This document shows, piece by piece, positions 60,810 to 64,000 of a stretch of 64,000 nucleotides of DNA (position 1 is its first letter; the number at the start of each line of letters is the position of its first letter). Source of the stretch: Dysgonomonas hofstadii (GTDB lineage: Bacteria > Bacteroidota > Bacteroidia > Bacteroidales > Dysgonomonadaceae); contig NZ_JACIEP010000008.1 of assembly GCF_014196915.1 (NCBI RefSeq), forward strand, positions 1 to 64,000. The letters are read 5' to 3'. Both the position numbers and the translations under genes were made by a program. The notes beneath the pieces are model-generated. The model was given only the letters and a program-made list of their open reading frames with translations, searched no databases and was not told the DNA's origin.

Positions 60810-63221
60810 TTATCCATCTCCTAATTTTTTAAGCATTATTTCGCACTGTTCTGTTTTGTCTCTTCCATAGTTCTTGCTCAGGGCTTTAGTATACCCTTCA
60901 TACTGCTGTCCCCTGTAAGTCAGCCTTATCAGCCCGTTAGCCTTGCTTATATCCGGCAAATCTTCATATTGTGCCAGTTCAAAAACGCCATTGGCAGGAT
61001 AAAACAATTTATCTGCTACTGCTATGTCCTGATACATATTCACTCCGTTACTGATCATAGACCGCCTGTATCCGTCAGTACTCGAAAATAGAAGCTGATC
61101 GCCCGATATACCAAATAATGCCAGGTTCTGAATCGCCAGATAATAAGGATTTATGGCAGCGTTAAACAAGCGTATGCCGCTGCTTATCATTTCAATGTCC
61201 CTGTTTGTTACATATTTGTCCTCTTGTTCGGTCAGGTGTGCCACAAATACATTGTTGTCGCTGCGGGTGTCTTTGGTGCTGCCCCTTAGCCAGCAAAGAG
61301 TCTCTATGCCTATGCTGTCAGCCCTGTATGGTGATGAAAAATCGGCTTCATTCTTCATGTGCGATATAAACCCTGTCGTATACTCAAACAATCCATTCGG
61401 TTCAAGCAACCCGTTTACCGATTCAATGTCTTTGCCCGAATACCCTGTTTTTATATTGCTGTACATATATTCCACGTCCGATTCAATAAAGAAGTTCGAC
61501 ACCTCTCCCGGATTGTATTCCTGTGCTATTTCATCAGTAAAAAACCGTTCCCTTTTCTTAAACACCACCCGGTAATCTTCATAGGACGATTCATACCCGA
61601 ATGCGACCAACCATTTATTAAAATCGTTGTATGATGTATGGAAACAGGCTTCTTCCATTCCACGCAATGTTTCCCCAGCTATCAGCTTAAAAGGTTTATC
61701 GGCTTCGTTTTCCCATTCTATTTCAACTATATATTGCCTCTGCCTTCCGGTTATATTGTCCATCAGCGCCTGCCCTAACCTTACAGGATCGGCTACGTCC
61801 AAGTCGATGTTTGATGGCGAGGATGGCCACTGCACATTCATTTCCTCAAAGTTAGATACGGTCAGTGTATGGTTTTCGAGGACGCTTTCTCGATATATAA
61901 GCAACAGTTCTTCTTCGGCTTCCAGCTCTATATCAATGCTGGTGTTTACCGATTTTGTTGTTATATTCAAAGATTCATTGTATACAAATCCCCCCAGCCC
62001 GGGAGTAACAGCTGTTAGGTCGCTAAACTTAGTGTCCCCCGGCTTTTTCTTGTACAATGTTATCGATGCACCCCTAGCCACAGCGTTACCGTCAATTGTC
62101 AGGTCAAACTTCAGGTTACAGGTAAACAGTCCTTTTACCTCGCACCTGAAAAAATGGTTGTCACTCAGGTTATCATTATTCACCTGTCCCGGTGATTGCG
62201 TCCGTCCCGATCCTTTGGATTCTCCTGCTATGACATCGGCCGTCTTAAAACTCACAAGCATATAGTTTGTAAAGTATACAGGATATTCTGTTTCAGCTAT
62301 TTCATAATATATCCCCTGTGTCAATGGTATCCTGTCAAAGTCCCATTTTTTCGCATCGGCCACACTACTCACAGGGATATCATATTTTACGCTGCCCAAT
62401 GAGTTTATGTAGTCCTGTATCTTTTCGGCTGTCCCCATCAGTATTACAGTTTGGTCATATTGCTTGTAAGTAGTAAAATCAAGCTCCACGGTCTTTAAAG
62501 GATAATATCCTTTCGCGTTCTGCCTGTGCCTCCTGTACAGGTCAAGCCTTGCCTGCGCATATACATTCTTCTCAATAAACATCATCCGGAACAATTCTTT
62601 TGCCCCGCCGCCAAATACAATAGGCTCCGAGAAGTTAAGCTCCACCCCCGAAAGGTTATTTCTCAATTGCTTCACGGTCATATCCTGCCAGTTTATAACC
62701 GACATGTTCCTCAAATTATCAGTATATCCCTCATTGCCGCTAACCAGAATAACCGGAGCAAGTGATACCTCGATATCAATAAACGGCCGGCCGATATTCA
62801 CCTCTCTGTAGACTGGGAAGTACAACGCTTTTGTCCCTTTTGGAGCCAGAAAGGTATATTTATATGCACCCGCAGCGACAACAGTAAACGACGCCAGCAC
62901 ATTCGCATCTTCCGAATTTGCGTCAAGAGCTATTATTTCGGCTTCATTATCATTGATATATCCCCTGTATCTTACCTGCATATCTTCCTCAAAGTCCACA
63001 TCTAACATAAACACGGCGTAATTAGGGTTATCCACACGATATATTTTATTGTTTACATCTGTTTTGTAATAGAATAAATACCTCCACACGGCGTCTGTGT
63101 CTTTATATACTTTTCTGTTAAGCCCTGTCAGTTCAAATTTCAACAAGGGTTTTGTAATAAAGTTGGCCATATATCTTTCTCCCTCAATACGTAGCCTCTT
63201 AATCAATTCAGTTATTTCCAT
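60810..63221 (-). CDS. large phage tail protein (baseplate / tail-tip type)
   Basis: An 803-residue protein that follows the tape-measure-like gene with a 14-nt overlap, a usual place for distal-tail or tail-tip proteins. It shows an N-terminal beta-rich domain (FITKPLLKFELTGLNRKVYK), a middle LYKKKPGDTKFSDL and EELLLIYRE region and a C-terminal LIRLTYRGQQYEGYTKALSKNYGRD typical of Bacteroidetes phage tail proteins. No catalytic motif is seen. The ATG at 63170 (MANFITK) is a serious alternative start because a GGGAG stretch precedes it. Confidence 0.65.
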   Translation of the reverse strand: MEITELIKRLRIEGERYMANFITKPLLKFELTGLNRKVYKDTDAVWRYLFYYKTDVNNKIYRVDNPNYAVFMLDVDFEEDMQVRYRGYINDNEAEIIALDANSEDANVLASFTVVAAGAYKYTFLAPKGTKALYFPVYREVNIGRPFIDIEVSLAPVILVSGNEGYTDNLRNMSVINWQDMTVKQLRNNLSGVELNFSEPIVFGGGAKELFRMMFIEKNVYAQARLDLYRRHRQNAKGYYPLKTVELDFTTYKQYDQTVILMGTAEKIQDYINSLGSVKYDIPVSSVADAKKWDFDRIPLTQGIYYEIAETEYPVYFTNYMLVSFKTADVIAGESKGSGRTQSPGQVNNDNLSDNHFFRCEVKGLFTCNLKFDLTIDGNAVARGASITLYKKKPGDTKFSDLTAVTPGLGGFVYNESLNITTKSVNTSIDIELEAEEELLLIYRESVLENHTLTVSNFEEMNVQWPSSPSNIDLDVADPVRLGQALMDNITGRQRQYIVEIEWENEADKPFKLIAGETLRGMEEACFHTSYNDFNKWLVAFGYESSYEDYRVVFKKRERFFTDEIAQEYNPGEVSNFFIESDVEYMYSNIKTGYSGKDIESVNGLLEPNGLFEYTTGFISHMKNEADFSSPYRADSIGIETLCWLRGSTKDTRSDNNVFVAHLTEQEDKYVTNRDIEMISSGIRLFNAAINPYYLAIQNLALFGISGDQLLFSSTDGYRRSMISNGVNMYQDIAVADKLFYPANGVFELAQYEDLPDISKANGLIRLTYRGQQYEGYTKALSKNYGRDKTEQCEIMLKKLGDG

Positions 63222-64000
63222 AATTCATATTTTTATTTATTATATAATTTCCTGAAGTAGTAATAAATGTGGATTTTGGTAATCTTGGATTTCCTTTTGC
63301 TATTTTCTTCAACAGATGGTTGTTTTCTTCCTGTAGCTGTATTTGCCTTTTATTTTCGGCTACTACTATTTTATCCTGTGCTTTTCTATCTATCAAATGT
63401 GTCATCGCCATCAATGGCAATGCTTTTTCCATATCAGGCAGTACAACTGTATGTTTAGGCAGATCTACAAGGGTAGGGGTTTTAGGTGTTACAAACACTT
63501 CTCCTGAAGGTGTGATAATCAATTCACTACGCCCGCCATCTCCGACAATAGCACGGCCTCCTTTATGGTCGTCAGTTCCCTCTGCGTATTCAGGGATGCT
63601 CTGTGCGCTTATGGTTGTAGCCTGAACAGCAGCAGATGCCAAAACAATAGGGATTTGAGCATAAGCAACAGCGGCAAGGGCAGCAGTTACAGGATTTGCA
63701 GCTAAGACAGCGGCTTGCGCCCTTATTTTTCCAACAGCCATGGCAGTCTCAACAGCTAACTGTAATAATGCCATTTGTTTCTCTCGTTCTGCCTGATCAC
63801 GCTGTATTTTCTTCTTCCGTTCTTCAATAGCGTTTTCCCTTTCTTCAGACTGTTGTTCAATAATTAGTCTTTGCGCTTCGGCCTGTTGTTCAGTCAATAC
63901 CCCGGAATTTTCTTTTTCCTGAATCTTTCTAAGTTCGCCTTCTCTCCATTTATCGTTATCCTGGCTTTCCTGTTCTAGTTTTTGCAGATTCCTTTCTGTT
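63208..64000 (-). CDS. tape-measure-like tail protein, C-terminal part (cut by window edge)
   Basis: The frame is open to position 64000, so the start is outside. The visible 263 residues have a long coiled coil (EEQQSEERENAIEERKKKI-like, ends about 70), a hydrophobic Ala-rich helix pair (AAVLAANPVTAALAAVAYAQI, given in part), then a Gly-rich segment GGRAIVGDGGRSELIITPSG that resembles the C-terminal part of tape-measure proteins. It overlaps the 803-aa tail gene. It sets tail length and probably plays a part in DNA entry. Confidence 0.72.
   Translation of the reverse strand, partial: TERNLQKLEQESQDNDKWREGELRKIQEKENSGVLTEQQAEAQRLIIEQQSEERENAIEERKKKIQRDQAEREKQMALLQLAVETAMAVGKIRAQAAVLAANPVTAALAAVAYAQIPIVLASAAVQATTISAQSIPEYAEGTDDHKGGRAIVGDGGRSELIITPSGEVFVTPKTPTLVDLPKHTVVLPDMEKALPLMAMTHLIDRKAQDKIVVAENKRQIQLQEENNHLLKKIAKGNPRLPKSTFITTSGNYIINKNMNYGNN

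Larger units (their letters stand above)
46311..64000. mobile_element. prophage, left portion (continues past the right edge)
   Basis: From the 3' end of tRNA-Ser: integrase on the plus strand, then lysis and tail genes on the minus strand with cargo blocks, ending in a tape-measure-like gene cut by the window edge. Head and packaging genes are not in view. Which bases are the prophage's own attachment site cannot be decided without the right end. Confidence 0.85.

Noticed and set aside
46311-64000. Global TAG-to-Gln recoding in the prophage
   Set aside because: The prophage integrase itself ends in TAG and only one gene shows an internal TAG; a nonsense mutation is simpler.

Overview
The window looks like a chromosomal segment of a Bacteroidales bacterium. 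The grounds are a SusC/SusD polysaccharide locus under an ECF-sigma/FecR pair, many lipoproteins with Bacteroidetes-type lipoboxes, DUF1735 and PepSY-like families, a near absence of Shine-Dalgarno sequences, and promoters of the TTG / TAnnTTTG type. A Dysgonomonas-like host is a guess and cannot be proved from the sequence.

1-31 kb is ordinary chromosome. A polysaccharide utilization locus reads leftward: SusC with STN domain, SusD, GH18 endo-glycosidase-like protein, two DUF1735 surface lipoproteins and the start of a GH3 enzyme. Its FecR anti-sigma factor and ECF sigma factor are divergent. Next come tRNA-Gly and tRNA-Leu, a queG operon, a four-gene operon (HAD phosphatase, zinc-ribbon methyltransferase, YfhO membrane protein, GT2), a nitroreductase, an unusual EEP nuclease-phosphatase / purple-acid-phosphatase fusion, a tyrosine phenol-lyase-like enzyme, a two-component system beside two PepSY-like proteins, a lipoprotein mutarotase, a polyprenyl synthase and tatD.

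31.1-46.3 kb is a very AT-rich integrative element bounded by a 48-bp direct repeat that covers the 5' half of a tRNA-Ser gene. The left copy is a truncated tRNA under the old chromosomal promoter. The right copy is an intact tRNA under a promoter supplied by the element. All its protein genes lie on the minus strand: tyrosine integrase, fused AAA ATPase-TOPRIM-like protein, SF2 helicase, a protein with a family A polymerase palm, SIR2 protein, a small protein, DUF3871, an HEPN protein, a 32-aa membrane peptide, a lipoprotein and a membrane-anchored PD-(D/E)XK-like protein. No relaxase, conjugation or capsid gene is visible. A palindromic motif (CTCACTTA, about 22 nt, TAAGTGAG) recurs in four intergenic gaps. 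This is the best candidate here for an undescribed system: a small integrative replicon that carries its own polymerase and helicase together with several nuclease or NADase proteins of the kinds used in phage defence.

46.3-64 kb is the left part of a prophage lying against the same tRNA-Ser: integrase, cargo genes, a tightly overlapping lysis cassette (holin, amidase, predicted unimolecular spanin), a 2TM / ferredoxin-fold gene pair, tail genes including a CotH-kinase-like protein, an island of cargo (secreted nuclease, SRAP protein, small lipoproteins, GHKL ATPase + STAS-like pair), a large tail protein and the C-terminal part of a tape-measure-like protein running off the right edge.
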